The translations under genes were made by a program, and so were the position numbers. From the NCBI RefSeq assembly GCF_001577835.2, contig NC_029516.1:64523079-64587078 (forward strand): a stretch of DNA of 64,000 nt. The letters run 5' to 3'. Shown here in pieces: positions 48,201-59,400 of the stretch (within the stretch, counting starts at the first letter, position 1; each line of letters opens with the position of its first letter). Under the pieces are notes generated by a model. That model was not told where the DNA came from. It did not search any database and was given only the letters and a program-made list of their open reading frames with translations. This stretch comes from Coturnix japonica. Lineage: Eukaryota; Chordata; Aves; Galliformes; Phasianidae.

Positions 48201-50999
48201 CTTACTAAACTGATACGTACCACAGTACTGCATTTTGGGGTGTGTTACAAACAGCATAGGTCAGAAGAGGTAATTCTCCTGTTGTGTCTAGCATTGCTGC
48301 AACCTTGTGTGCAGTACTGTGTGCAGATCCACACTGCAAAAAGGATCTTTGAGTGCATACAGAGGAGGGCACCAAAGCCACTAGGAGGACAGGAGGGCAT
48401 GTCCTATATAGGAGAAGCTGAGGACCAGTGGGCTGTCCTGGATGGAGGAGCCAGGAAGCGATCTCACTGCTCTCTGCAACTCTCTGAGGAGCAAAAGCAG
48501 AAAGGGGTGCCAGACACTGCTCCTGTGAACTGATTGCAGGATGGGGACGGCACAGAGCTGCACCAGGGGCTGGTCAGACCAGACACTGCAAAAAGATTAT
48601 TTACGATGAAGGTGGTCAAGCACTGGAGTAGGTTTCCTAGTGAGGTGCTTGATGTTTCACGTCTGTCAGTGTTCAAGAGGTGTTTGTACGCTGCCCTCAG
48701 TAATATCCTAAAACTTTTGGTTAGCCCTGAAGCATTCAGGACTCAATCCTTGAACATCTCTTCCACCTGAACTGTTCTGTCTGTTAGAAAATGAATCAAG
48801 TAAGGTCAGGAAGAATAAGGATTTCTTACTCATAGCCCAGAAAGTTAAATGATTTTTGTTAAACTGTTGGCTTCCTGGAAGTCAGACACATGTGTATATA
48901 TATCTACTTGGGTTGTACTGCTATTTAATCTCTGTACAAACTAGGTCTGCTTTTCTTGCGCACAGGTGTAAACTGTTCTACAAAAAGGATAATGAATTTA
49001 AAGAAAAAGGTGTAGGAACATTACACTTAAAACCAGCAGGAAATGAAAAAACTCAACTCCTAGTCCGAGCAGATACCAATTTAGGTAAGTAAATGTCTTC
49101 TAGTAACAAGTCTTGATGTAAGACTCTCTGCAAATCATTAGGATTTTGTTACATAATGTAACCAATGAGATTCCTGATCTTAATTTTTTTTTCCTTGAAT
49201 AATTTCAAACAGTTGGATACCTCTAACAAGTATTCTGAAGTAATACACCTTAAGCGGTGCAAAGAAGTAAAAGGTTACGGCATATGATGGAGTACTTTTT
49301 TCCATACTTTTGTTTTAGTAGCCGTTCTCCATCTCTGAATAGCTGTGAAGCTTGGCTTTAGGACTCCACAATCAAGTATATTTGTATCAGTGGTGTGATG
49401 AGTGTAGGTGAACATTTCTGCTATGAAGTAGTCCAGGCGTCACCTGCTTTGATAGTAATTGCTGAACAGCTTTGCTACATCTTTAGTACCTCATTTCAAC
49501 AAATGTGAAACGGAGTTCATGTTAACTTGGCAACTTCCATAAAATACAGTACATTATGCTTATAAAAGATGTGAGAACTTAAACCATGCTGTGCCTGCAA
49601 AGCAACTGGTAAATCTTACCTCAGTTTCACTTTATTAAATGCTCTGGCAGGTCTGTAAAAGCCCTCATAGACTTATTAGGCAAAGTTTTCAAGTGTGTGG
49701 TGAGACTGGAACTCCTGAGTCAGTTGCTTCCAAATCAACGACTGCTTTTGATGGAAACAGGCAAGGTTTGCCTGATAAAAGGCAATTCTTTTTAGCAATA
49801 AAACTTAAGGCAGATGGGTGGCAGCGATCATTTTCTTAAGGATTTGAAGATGGTGAACAGAGCAGGTGAAAACTTGCTTTCTCCAACTTACATACCCTAT
49901 AAAAGAAGTCTTAGTTTTTAATTCAGCTGATGCTAATTTTCATTACGTTGATTTACATTCCCTCTAACATCATTTAGGTGATGTTAGGAATTTTTTTTTT
50001 CTAGCTCACACACTTCAGCTTGGTGACTCCAAGCATTGGTTTGTACAGCAGCTACAGTCATAGTGATGCACACTTTCCTTTTTGCTATCTTCACACAGTG
50101 CTGTATTACTTTCCTTAAATCTCACTGTGTTTGAAAAACTGAACTGAAAAGGAAGGCGAAGACTGACTTTCCCATAAATACTACTACCGTGTTCTGAACT
50201 ATTTACCAGGTTTACCAACTGTGTGCATCGTCTGTTGAAGCAGATTTGAGTTTGTTTGCAACTGTTTTAATAGACCACTAATACCGTGCATCTCCAACTC
50301 ACTACAGAATTTAACAAGTTGACATAGGTTATTATTAGTAAGTGGTAGACCACATCAGCTGCGGTATATGATTTGAGGATACAAAGTATTTATTCTGTTC
50401 TACTTTGTCCATTTTTAGATTAATATGTCTGTATGTGTGTTAAAACTAACTTTTTGCTTTTGTGCTTATGAGCTATGCATCAGAATGAGTAACTTACATA
50501 AGCATTAACTAAGTAGTGACTCAATTCCTTATGTGCTGATTCTCTCATGTTCGTTTTCCCTGTGTGTCTCTACTGTCACTTGATACTCCTCAGCTTGCTC
50601 CCTTTAAAGCAGGAGCAGGATTCCTCCTTCCTACTGAGGAAATAAATCAGGGGCCATGAGCAGATGCTTAAAGAATAAGATGCTGTGGAAGGAAGTGCCT
50701 TCCCTATTTTAATAAGTATATACTAACATCCAGATTGTGGGGAAAAAAAGGTGAAAAATTGCTAAGTTGCATTTTTTTCTCTCCCTTTACATGCAGGAAA
50801 CATACTGTTGAACGTTCTAATTCCACCCAAGATGCCATGTACAAGAACCGGAAAAAACAACGTTCTTATAGTTTGCGTTCCTAATCCACCCATCGATGAG
50901 AATAACCCAACTGTTCCTGTCCCTATGTTAATAAGGGTGAAAACAAGTGAGGATGCAGATGAATTGCACAAAATCTTACTCGAGAAGAAGGCGGCTTAA
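42157..50999 (+). CDS. NUP50: Nuclear pore complex protein Nup50 (NPAP60), complete spliced coding region
   Basis: Coding exons are 42157-42225, 42906-42989, 44966-45158, 45958-46617, 47657-47735, 48966-49084 and 50797-50999. The phases agree at every junction, and the sum is 468 codons plus TAA, the length I recall for human NUP50. Domains in order: an importin-alpha-binding N-terminus (1-23) and basic segment [10 protein letters not shown] (about 35-45); the FKGFKGF block (about 57-63); a conserved middle segment [10 protein letters not shown] to RDYEKYL (about 160-198); scattered FG dipeptides (FGN, FGS, LFGK; about 115-300); an acidic linker; and a C-terminal Ran-binding (RanBD1) domain (about 340-468). 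Nup50 is a mobile nuclear-basket nucleoporin that binds importin-alpha, importin-beta and Ran and aids cargo release and recycling. The housekeeping-type CpG promoter fits this role. No stop or frame break in the coding exons. Confidence 0.96.
42244..42433 (-). mobile_element. CR1: CR1 LINE 3' fragment in NUP50 intron 2
   Basis: The tail CACAGAATCACAGAATTGTA is followed by the CCAAAGCAGGTTCCCTACAC block and the terminal ORF2 block (minus strand). It begins only 18 bases after the exon 2 donor. Same subfamily as the copies at 29.2, 46.8 and 54.9 kb. Confidence 0.95.
42906..42989 (+). CDS. NUP50: NUP50 exon 3 (residues 24-51)
   Basis: Reads [20 protein letters not shown], then KRQNVASE. Acceptor CTCAAAG, donor GAG|GTAATG, phase 0 at both ends. 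Contains the basic KKAKR cluster conserved in the family. Confidence 0.95.
44966..45158 (+). CDS. NUP50: NUP50 exon 4 (residues 52-115)
   Basis: The acceptor TCTCTCCAG precedes [20 protein letters not shown]. The exon ends FG|GTAAGC with one base of a split Gly codon. It holds the GAFKGFKG motif and Gly/Phe-rich sequence. Confidence 0.95.
45609..45660 (-). mobile_element. CR1-like 3' tail fragment in NUP50 intron 4
   Basis: Only the terminal 50 bases survive: TATCATAGT octamers and GCGGGTTGGAAGGGACCTTA, the same tail as on the two composite SINE copies. It may be a severely truncated third SINE or the parent CR1 subfamily. No tRNA-like unit remains. Confidence 0.75.
45958..46617 (+). CDS. 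NUP50: NUP50 exon 5 (residues 116-335, FG-repeat and conserved middle region)
   Basis: This is the largest exon, 660 bases. The acceptor is TTTTAATAG and the donor AAAG|GTAAAT, phase 1 at both ends. It encodes the conserved [20 protein letters not shown] segment and spaced FG motifs in Ser/Thr-rich linkers (TFGNSK, SSFGSG, LFGKD). An upstream in-frame ATG at 45891 lies in the intron and is not the start. Confidence 0.96.
46807..46970 (-). mobile_element. CR1: CR1 LINE 3' fragment in NUP50 intron 5
   Basis: Nearly the same sequence as the intron 2 copy (CACAGAATCACAGAATTGTA tail, CCAAAGCAGGTTCCCTACAC, GAAGGAGACTCCACCACC). 5'-truncated within the terminal ORF2 block. Confidence 0.95.
47657..47735 (+). 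CDS. NUP50: NUP50 exon 6 (residues 336-361)
   Basis: Encodes [20 protein letters not shown], then DAFYSK. Acidic linker into the start of the Ran-binding domain. Donor AAGAA|GTAAGT splits a Lys codon. Confidence 0.95.
48225..48735 (+). mobile_element. CR1: Old CR1 LINE fragment in NUP50 intron 6
   Basis: A diverged + strand CR1 ORF2 terminus. It has a block like [20 protein letters not shown] (near 48.32 kb) and the [22 protein letters not shown] block (48.6-48.7 kb) of CR1 pol. The frame changes between blocks and no octamer tail remains. Same orientation as the gene. Confidence 0.85.
48966..49084 (+). CDS. NUP50: NUP50 exon 7 (Ran-binding domain, residues 361-401)
   Basis: Reads [20 protein letters not shown], then [20 protein letters not shown]. 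This is a core RanBD1 beta-sheet region, nearly identical to human. Acceptor TTGCGCACAG, donor TTAG|GTAAGT. Confidence 0.96.
50797..50999 (+). CDS. NUP50: NUP50 exon 8 (terminal coding exon, residues 401-468)
   Basis: The acceptor TTTACATGCAG precedes [20 protein letters not shown]. The frame runs through [17 protein letters not shown] and [17 protein letters not shown] to TAA. It completes the Ran-binding domain. Confidence 0.96.
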
Positions 51000-51185
51000 G
51001 CATGTTGCAGCCAATGATCTGAGAAATTATTGCCAAACTGCTGCTGCTCTATTTTTTTTCCCCTTCCATATCTTCACTTGAACACTTAACTCTTTATTCT
51101 GATACTAAGAACTACTATAGAAAGTCTGGAAAAAAAATCTGTGAGGAAAAGGTAAACGAGCTAATAAAAGTTTTAATAGAACACA
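51000..51185 (+). other. NUP50: NUP50 3' UTR (proximal form)
   Basis: Runs from the TAA to a cleavage site about 20 bases past AATAAA (51163-51168), with TTTTGGACTGTG downstream as a possible GU-rich element. Confidence 0.75.
51163..51168 (+). terminator. NUP50: NUP50 proximal polyadenylation signal AATAAA
   Basis: A canonical hexamer 164 bases after the stop codon, with a T/G-rich stretch following within 40 bases. Confidence 0.75.
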
Positions 51186-54100
51186 AGTTTTGGACTGTGC
51201 TCCCTCATTTTTCATTGTCGAAATGCAGGACCTCTCTTCTGGATAAACTACACTGACTGAAATTAAAGCATGTTTTTAACACTGGTCAGTTTGACTGAAT
51301 GGACTGAAATCAGAGTATAAAATATGGTACCAGAGATTCCTCACAGACTGCAGTGCAATGCAACGGCCTCCTATTTTGCGAGGATATTCCAATATCCTGT
51401 AACTGTTGAAACTGTTTCTGTACTCAAGATTTTTATTTTTAATTGGTCCATCATTCTGGTGAGACTTAATTTTTCAAACTGTCTGTAATGACAATGTGCC
51501 CGAACAGCAACGATGTATATTGTACTGTGTTTTAACTCTTACAGACTTTGTGTGATTCTGGGACTGGGGGATTCTGGGATTCGCAGACTGCATCTCCAGC
51601 TATTTAATACAAAGTTAGCTTGCATAGTCTTATTGACAATTAGTGTTTCTTAGAGAAGAACTGGCAGTTCTGTTCTTACTGTAGCAACAAGCTAATGATG
51701 TGCAATAGTATAAGCGGACAACTGGAAGACTGTTTATCTTGGACCACAACCACAGCTGGCATTTACTGGCTTCTGACAAGTCAGAGGCAAAGGTTCTGAT
51801 GTTTTCTTCCCTCATCTGTTGGGCTATCACTGCAACGCAGCAGAGGCAGAGCAGGAAGGGTACTTGTCTTGCTAGTTGCTAGTACTTGATGAAGATAGCT
51901 TTGTGAAAGACAAAGTTCAGGATCTTTACAAAACCTTGTACTCTGTCCAATGCATGCACAAACATATGTCAATAATTATCTTTCCCGTGTGCTCAAACTG
52001 CAGTGCATTGCTGCACTACCTAAAGCAGTGGTTCACAGCTTTGGGATGATCTTTCTATCCCAACCAGGGAGCACGCACTTATTTAATTAGTAACAGGTTT
52101 TAGCAGAGTTGAAACAAACCACATGGCAGTGATTCACAGATCCACAGAGTAGAACATTGTTTTGTTCTCTGTTTCCATCAGACCTTGTTCAGTTATTTAA
52201 TCCTTTTATTTTTCAAGTCTTGCCCTAGTTGGCTGGCAATTCCCTCATAAATATTTCTCTGCTTCATTTCCGTCTCTGAGAACTATCAGAGATCTGGATG
52301 CTAATGTTTGATTTGACTTCTGATTTGTTACAGGGACCAGCTCGGGATTTGGAAGAAACACGCCACCCTGCTTCTGGCTAATGAGGCACAGAAGGAAAAA
52401 CCAAACATTCACTAATGCAGCAGCAGCATGATGTAACTCTCACAGGGGCCGATACAATCTGTAACAGTGGCAGCCTGTGGTGAAAAAAAGAAGTACCTTT
52501 TGAGATTCTTGTGCCAGCTCTCCATGAGGGAACAAATGGCTGCTTTTAGTCCTAGTTGACCGCACAATTCAGGTTAAGGCCATTTTTTTCCCCCCTGTTA
52601 ACCATGAAGGAGGAAAACCTGATAGCATCTACAGCCCTCCTGACCAAAGTTCAGAAACAAAGGCCTTTGTTCACATTTCAGCTTCACTGAGATAACTGGA
52701 GTTCCATTTTTAACACTCAATCAAGTGTAAGGGGAATATAGGTACCGCGTCAAGAATTATTCGATAAATACAAAGTTGTGCCTTTATTTTCTTGCATCCA
52801 GCTTAGTGCTTTACTGTTGATAACTGACATAACTTTCTTCAGTTTTTATTTTTCTAAAGTCTTGCTGATACCTGAACTGGAGGCCAAAAGCTGAAGGCTT
52901 TCATAGTAAATGTGTATGAATGAAAAACAGAACTATTGCCTGAAAGTTGATTTATAGGCTCAGGTGTATCATCCAAGGGCTCAGTTGATTTGTCTTATGA
53001 TTGTAGTGTCTTAACCTGTCTCCATGCAGCATCATTTATAGGTTAAATTGCTGGATGGGGTGAGCAGATTCTTGTTATGCTTCTCACTTTAAGAGTAATT
53101 CGGTACAGATGGTTTCAGGGGTCTTAGTTTTATGTTTATTTCCTAAAGCCCGTGGGTACATAACTGCATATACATTGAAGTGTGGACCAATTAAAACAGT
53201 TAAGAGACAAACTGAGCTTCCTAGGTATCCTTAATGACTCACCTCCAAAGCAAGGCAGTCACAGCATTGATACGCTGGAGAACAATATTCATGGCGGCAA
53301 GGAATATCTTCTGTTAGCTGTGGGAAAGACTAACAGAGATGAAGCATCACAATTCTTTAACAGTGTATGTGTTTATCAGTAAAGCCTAGGGAAAGGTAAT
53401 AGAAATCTTGTGTTAATTACAATGTCTTACATTGTCTTATACATGGTCTTAAAAGCATGGCTTGAAAAATGGGAAAGATTAACTGCAAATTAGAGATTTA
53501 ATCAACATCATTCTTAGTGACCCTGCAATTATTTGTACTATGAAGCAGGAGAAGTTAGTCAAACGTCTGACTTGGTGTTCAATTATAAAGCACAATCCTT
53601 CTCAGTACTGTTTCTAAAACAAATCCATGACAAACCTTCAGTTTCTATTTAAATATTGAAATGAAGTGATATTTTTAAGAAGCCAGTGATTATTACATAG
53701 AAAACTGAGTTAAAAGCAAGTTAGTGGGGAGAACAGAAACCAATTTATGCCTTCATAACTAAGTGGCTACACAAGGAAGGACTTTGACCAGAGTTCCTGT
53801 ACAATGAGGCATTCCTGTATCATGGTTGATACTTAATATATTGGACAGCCAGATATCAGACAGACCTAAAGTTGCCTCCCCTAATTAGAGTGAATGCCTA
53901 GACTGTTAAAGCTGTACGTAGGTGCTGGAGTGTCTAATGGGTGATATGCATTCTTCCTTTTGTTGCAATTTTGATGTTTCAGCAGCTTGAAAGCCTTTTC
54001 CCCTCCCACCTTTCTGCACCTCCAAGAAAAGAAAGTGAAGATCTCAGCTTCTTTTACTTCTCAGTGCCATCTCTAAGAGAGATTATTACACTTGTTGTGT

Positions 54101-54890
54101 ATTTTATTTTAAGATACCAGATTGCTGTTTGCAAAGTCTTTTGCAGTGTACTTAAACAACCTATTTGGGAACACAACAGCATCTTCCTTTAATCTCTTTG
54201 TGCTGATGGATGTGAAAACTCAGATCTGTAGTTTAAATGAAGACATTGCAGAATGCAAACCAATGAAGACAGGTAAGGTTTTAGTAGCAGGAACTCTAGT
54301 TCAGCTCCCTTTGCAGCACTGTAACACTGAAAATGTTCTTAAAGACTTACTTCCCGATGCCTTAACTTATTTGCATCTGCTAAAGTTTTGTAGCTGGTGC
54401 CTGTGTGCAAAAATTTACCGTCATTAAACAATTTTAAGTGGCACGATTTAGTATAAATGGAATGGAAATGCTGAATGTGATGATCTCTTAATAGACTTCA
54501 AACTGCTCTAAGTTTTTTCAATGGATGCTTAGTTTTCACATGACTCGTAATAATGTTTTCATTAGTTCTAATGCATTGAGGAAGTGTACAAAAATCCATG
54601 GGAAATGTGAATAAATGAATGAGAGAAACATCTTGTGTGCATTCCTTTCACTTGGACTGTGAGCACATAAGGAGATAAAAATAAAATCATCAGACTTGTA
54701 AAGAAAAGCTGTGTGTGTACAATGACTTTCCAGTGCACCGTGAACTACTGAGTCCTTGAGAGTACGTCTATCGTACAACTGTGCTTTCTTCCATTGGCCA
54801 CTGTTGTGCTGTTTGAAACTGAAAGAGTTTAGACAGAAGAACAACAAACTTCCTTGGCTATTCAATAGCTGGTGAATAGATGACAAACTC
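51186..54890 (+). other. NUP50: Non-coding region, possible extended NUP50 3' UTR
   Basis: No coding region recognised. The stretch is free of recognisable CR1 up to 54.9 kb. A second AATAAA at about 54680-54685 is followed by GCTGTGTGTGTAC, a good GU-rich element. That would give a 3' UTR of about 3.7 kb. Mammalian NUP50 also uses a long 3' UTR as I recall it. Inference, not shown. Confidence 0.45.
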
Positions 54891-54916
54891 TACACCACTC
54901 TGCACGTTATGTTATG

Positions 54917-55084
54917 AAGCACTGGAACAGGCTGCCCAGGGAGGTGGTGGAGTCTCTTTCTCTGGAGATATTCAAGACCCGACTGGACACCTACCTGTGC
55001 GACGTGGTGTAGGGAACCTGCTTTGGCAGGGGGGTTGGACTCGATGATCTTTAGGGGTCCCTTCCAACTCCTACAATTCTGTGA
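54917..55084 (+). mobile_element. CR1: CR1 LINE 3' end, young-looking subfamily
   Basis: The + strand terminal ORF2 block (KHWNRL-equivalent: GAAGCACTGGAACAGGCTGC) runs through GTGCGACGTGGTGTAGGGAA to the tail CTACAATTCTGTGA. Same subfamily as at 29.2, 42.2 and 46.8 kb. Confidence 0.95.
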
Positions 55085-55089
55085 AGCTG

Positions 55090-56395
55090 CACAAAACAGG
55101 AGCAGTACACGAGAACCAGCGGGAGGATGGTGATGGTACACAGCATGAAAATAGAGCTAGAAGAAAGTTACGCCGTTTGACAGTCACTGATACACCTTTC
55201 CATGTTTCTGGCAGGCTTCTGTAAAAAGCAAATATCCAATACCGAAGAGAAAACCATAGGTCACTTACCAAATACAACATCACTGACAATTTATGAAATC
55301 AAGTGTTTTCTTACCTTTAAAAGGAAGTCAGAATGATCACCATGAATTACCATCTATGCTTAGTACATAAGGAGAAGATGAGCAGGTTATCTGTGGATAT
55401 ACTTAATAGGAAGTATAGAATTCTGAATTCCTTGTGGGGAATCAAGCTTGAATAACAACTCTTCTTCCTTGATGATCTACCTTCTGTTTTTCCCCAAGCA
55501 CAGTGTAATTCCACACAAAAGAAGGGATGGAGGATCCACCAACCTCCCTATCTTCAAGAGCAAAGGAACACATCCAGACTTCTTAGCACAGGCTTAAGGC
55601 GCTCTATTTCTAGTTGGCATCAGGTTTTGATGAACACACTGGTTCACATATGAATTAAAGTTTGCATCGCTGCCATCACCTTCCATTTATAATTTGCTTG
55701 TGTTTCATTTCAGCTATTGTTATGTACCCCTGAAGCTGCCTACTATGAAACATTAGTCACAGAAGTCAGCTAGAGAAGGAAGATGCAGTGCCTCGCAATT
55801 CTTCAAATGAGAAAAATGACTCGGTGTTGCTAAGTACAGCTTAAGGAAGCAAAAGCAGTTAAGAGCTAACGAGCAATCTCATTTTAACAATACTATTCAG
55901 GTCCATATTGAAGTTCTTCCTATATTTATCACGAAGAAATCCCTGTAGCTTCTCAATATTACACTCTAGTCAAGCCTAAACACTTATGGCTACCTAGCTT
56001 AGTTAGAAGAAAACAACTCTTTAGAAGGGCTGATTTTCTGTCGCTTGGTTTTGGATTGTTTGGGTTGTTGTTTTTTTTTGTTGTTTGTTTGTTTCATTTT
56101 GCTTTTATTTCAAGTGTCAGCATCTAATGGAAAACTCAGACTTTTAAGACAGATGCGGGAGTGCAGTGACTTGAACCCTTTTTCCCTTCATACAACGTGA
56201 TTCAGCAAGCAGAGCCAAGTTAGGCCTTGCCCAAATTGGAACAAAAATGGAGAGTAAATAGGCTTTTCTCATGAGTGTCTATTTGGCAATACTTATTACA
56301 AGGGCCACAGAGTGCCACCATTAAGGAATACATTCAAGCTCAAAAATCACCAGGTATGGTTGAGAGAAAACACTTAGAGTTTGCAGTCATTTAAG
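55090..56395. other. Spacer between the convergent genes, no gene supported
   Basis: Short open frames only. A T-rich/GTTT simple stretch lies near 56.07 kb. This is the gap between the 3' ends of NUP50 and KIAA0930. Confidence 0.5.
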
Positions 56396-56402
56396 AGGTC
56401 TG

Positions 56403-59400
56403 TTTATTGGCTGCAGGGTCCAACACCTTCTTTGCTGCTGCCATATTCAAAATCAACTCAATTTTTGGTGCACAGAGGTTCTCCTTGCACTTTGTTTCAA
56501 GGGCTCAATACAGTACCAGCATGATTTCCAACCCAGCATCTTTTAATCAACACTGATGATCAATGAGGCAAAAAACAAACCATGCAACTTATGTTTGTTC
56601 AATAAAATTAAGCTGAGAGTATTTATATATATATACATATACACACACATACACACACACAGAATGTTCAACACTGTAGCCTTCTTGCAGTCTTGACCAA
56701 GCATCCAAACACCTATGCTCAGATGTAATATTGTTTGGTGTAAAAGCTACTTATTTAAAAATGCCTTCCACTGGCTTCTACTGCACCTATTTTTGATACC
56801 ATATTTTTGCTACACACCGGCACCATACACTTTCAGTCATATCACACAGAACAAGGTAAGGCATTCACAGACATCCAATTGCTCTGACCTCAAGACTTCC
56901 ATTTTCCAGAGCTTTCAGCCATGACCTCTGAAAACCTAACGGGAAGGGTGCAACTGTAGGAGATGGAGAGTTCTTCCAAGAACTATCAACTTATTTCTTT
57001 CTTAAACCTCATTGAAACAACAGGACTTAGGCACTTCTAAAGATTTCACATCTTTCATAAGGGGAAGCTTTAGACTACAGGGTGAGCAACCATCTGGGAA
57101 GTAAAACATTCGTGATTGGCAAGCAGCAGCCCAACAGCCTAACCATGTAGATTCTATGCAGACTCCATATACAGAGTTCTATAGAGAACCTCAGTGACCA
57201 GCAGAGGACTCTGCACATGAGGGTCTGCCAGAAGAAATGTTTGCAAAACCAAGGACCCAAGAGTTAAATTAAAACACGGTCAAATAATACACTTCAGGCA
57301 AAACATTGTACTCTGAAAAAAATCACTTTCAAACAACTCTCTTTTCAGGATAGCACATTGTGCCCAGAAATGGAAAACCAAGTAACATGGATTAAAATCC
57401 CAACATGCTCGAGCCTTGTAAACAATGAAGACTGATAGAGCAAAAAAAAGAAGGAACACAAACCAACACAGACTGAATTTGCCAAGACAGCTGAAAGATT
57501 TGTTGAATTCCTAGAAATGGCTTCTTTTCAAAGGAGACTTGGATCCCATCCTGCACTGGCTGGCACTAAGAGAATATGATTTTACATACACTGTGGTCTC
57601 TAAGGCAAAGCAATAATCTGCTAATACAAAACAAGTAATTTAAGAGCTTTCTGTACAAATCAAATGCTTTCTACATGCTGAATTTATGAGTGAAAAATCC
57701 GTGCAGGCTGAAGAAACATACAGCCTTGTATATTGTCAGACAACAAATGCAACACAGGTGAAGAAAGTCAGTTGATGCAGTAAGCCTCAGGTCCCCAGAG
57801 GGAGTGAATGGGCAGGATAAGGGAAACTAACTTAGTATTGAGGGAGAATGATATTCTGTAAATAAAAACGATTCTGCAAAGCAACCCAAATTTGTTAATG
57901 GTGCTGCCTTCTCAGATAGAGCTGTTGCCAAGCATCAACATGAATCTAATGAAAACCACCACACTCCAACAGTCAGGACATCAACACCCATACACTGCTG
58001 CAGTCCTTAGAGCATGCACAACATTCCAGTCCATTTCTCAGCAATTTAAATGGCCATCAGAGGCTCAAATCTATTGGTTTACTGCTTTAGAGCATAGAAT
58101 TTAACCCATCCCTCCCCTTTCCAAATTAAAAAGGGTGAGAGGTTTCTAACTAACATTCCCTTTTCTTTTTTGGTATAGTGCAATAGCAAGCTAAAGGCCC
58201 AGCTGTGCTACCCTGACTCGGACAGAAGTTATGTCATCTTCCCTGTCAGTTTGTCTGTACGAGGATAATACATTACAATTTTTTTAGGGATTACTTAAAA
58301 GCAAAATAAAATACACATTTTCTCCCCTATCACCTGATCACAACATAAGGAAATTCATCACATACAAGAACTCTAAGTCAGTTGCTTAGAGTGAATAGTT
58401 GAGAACAGAGAAAATCTAATTTGCTCCCAAAAGTACCAGACATTCAATAGACTTTTTGTTTACCAGCAATATCCATCTGGGCATACCTGTAGCCCTTTTG
58501 TACTTAAAAAAAGTGTGAGTCTTCTATGCATATACTGCACATCTGCTAGCAGGATAAAATACATCAATTAATTCTTCTACAGGACTTTCACATTCAGCCC
58601 TTCAAAAACCATACATCAGATTCATCCACATACACATAACAAAGCAGACAATACTTCTTGCTTAGCAGACTTGAGGTTTGCACTGTCCTTTCTATAACGT
58701 TGCCCTTCTGCTACTTCAGAATCTTTCCCTATTTGCTCAAAAACCTTACACAAGTTCTGCTCAGGTCTTTCAGACCACATGACATGAAGCTGTCTGAACT
58801 TAACACACTGGTATCCAAATGCATTACAAGTTACTTTTGTCGAGGCTGTACTCGCGTACCTACCATTCGGGTTCCAGGGTTCATTGTTTCTGTTTAACCA
58901 AACTGTTATCAATTGTCAGTAGCAGTACAAATATTTAACCCACCCTCCCTTCCCTCTCTAGTGACTGATGAAAGAAAACAGCACCACTTTCCCATTCCAA
59001 TATGAAAATGCAGAACATGGAACACCTTCAGAGGCTTCTGAGTAGGACAGGTCTACAAGCTGAAGACTTCTCGGCATGGCTAAAGGGAGAGAGAGTACTT
59101 GCACTGACTGGCTTTAGGTGCACTGCCAGGGATCTCAAGCAAGCACCTGGGCTGCCTATGAAGTTCCCTGAGAGAACATTTCAGTTGCTCTTTCAGGAGT
59201 CCACCTTTCTGGTAAGATGGCCCAGATACCTCACCTGCAGGCTTCAAGTTAAGACTGTGTGAACAGCCTCACATGAAGCGTACTCTCCTACAGAGCAAAA
59301 CTCAGTCTGCAACATGCAAAGCGGCCGTGCTGGCAATGACAAAGTGAACTTTTTTTTTTTTTTTCTCTCTCTAATGCTGTCATAAAACATCTGTAGCAAG

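Larger units (their letters stand above)
39200..51185 (+). other. NUP50: NUP50 transcription unit (mRNA span)
   Basis: The span covers the untranslated first exon (start inferred near 39.2 kb, donor GG|GTGAGT after 39418), seven coding exons, and a 3' UTR ending just past the AATAAA at 51163-51168. Introns are 39419-42146, 42226-42905, 42990-44965, 45159-45957, 46618-47656, 47736-48965 and 49085-50796. All have GT...AG ends. Introns 1, 2, 4, 5 and 6 carry CR1 or CR1-tailed insertions. The first exon is assigned from the CpG island and donor, not from homology, so it is the least certain part. Confidence 0.85.

Noticed and set aside
52335-52420. Acceptor-like TTTGTTACAG followed by a short GC-richer segment as an extra exon
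   Set aside because: No open frame of note and no donor. A single acceptor-like motif is weak evidence.
53182-53382. A 66-residue frame downstream of NUP50 as a small gene
   Set aside because: No recognisable domain. It lies in a probable 3' UTR or spacer, and such frames are common by chance.
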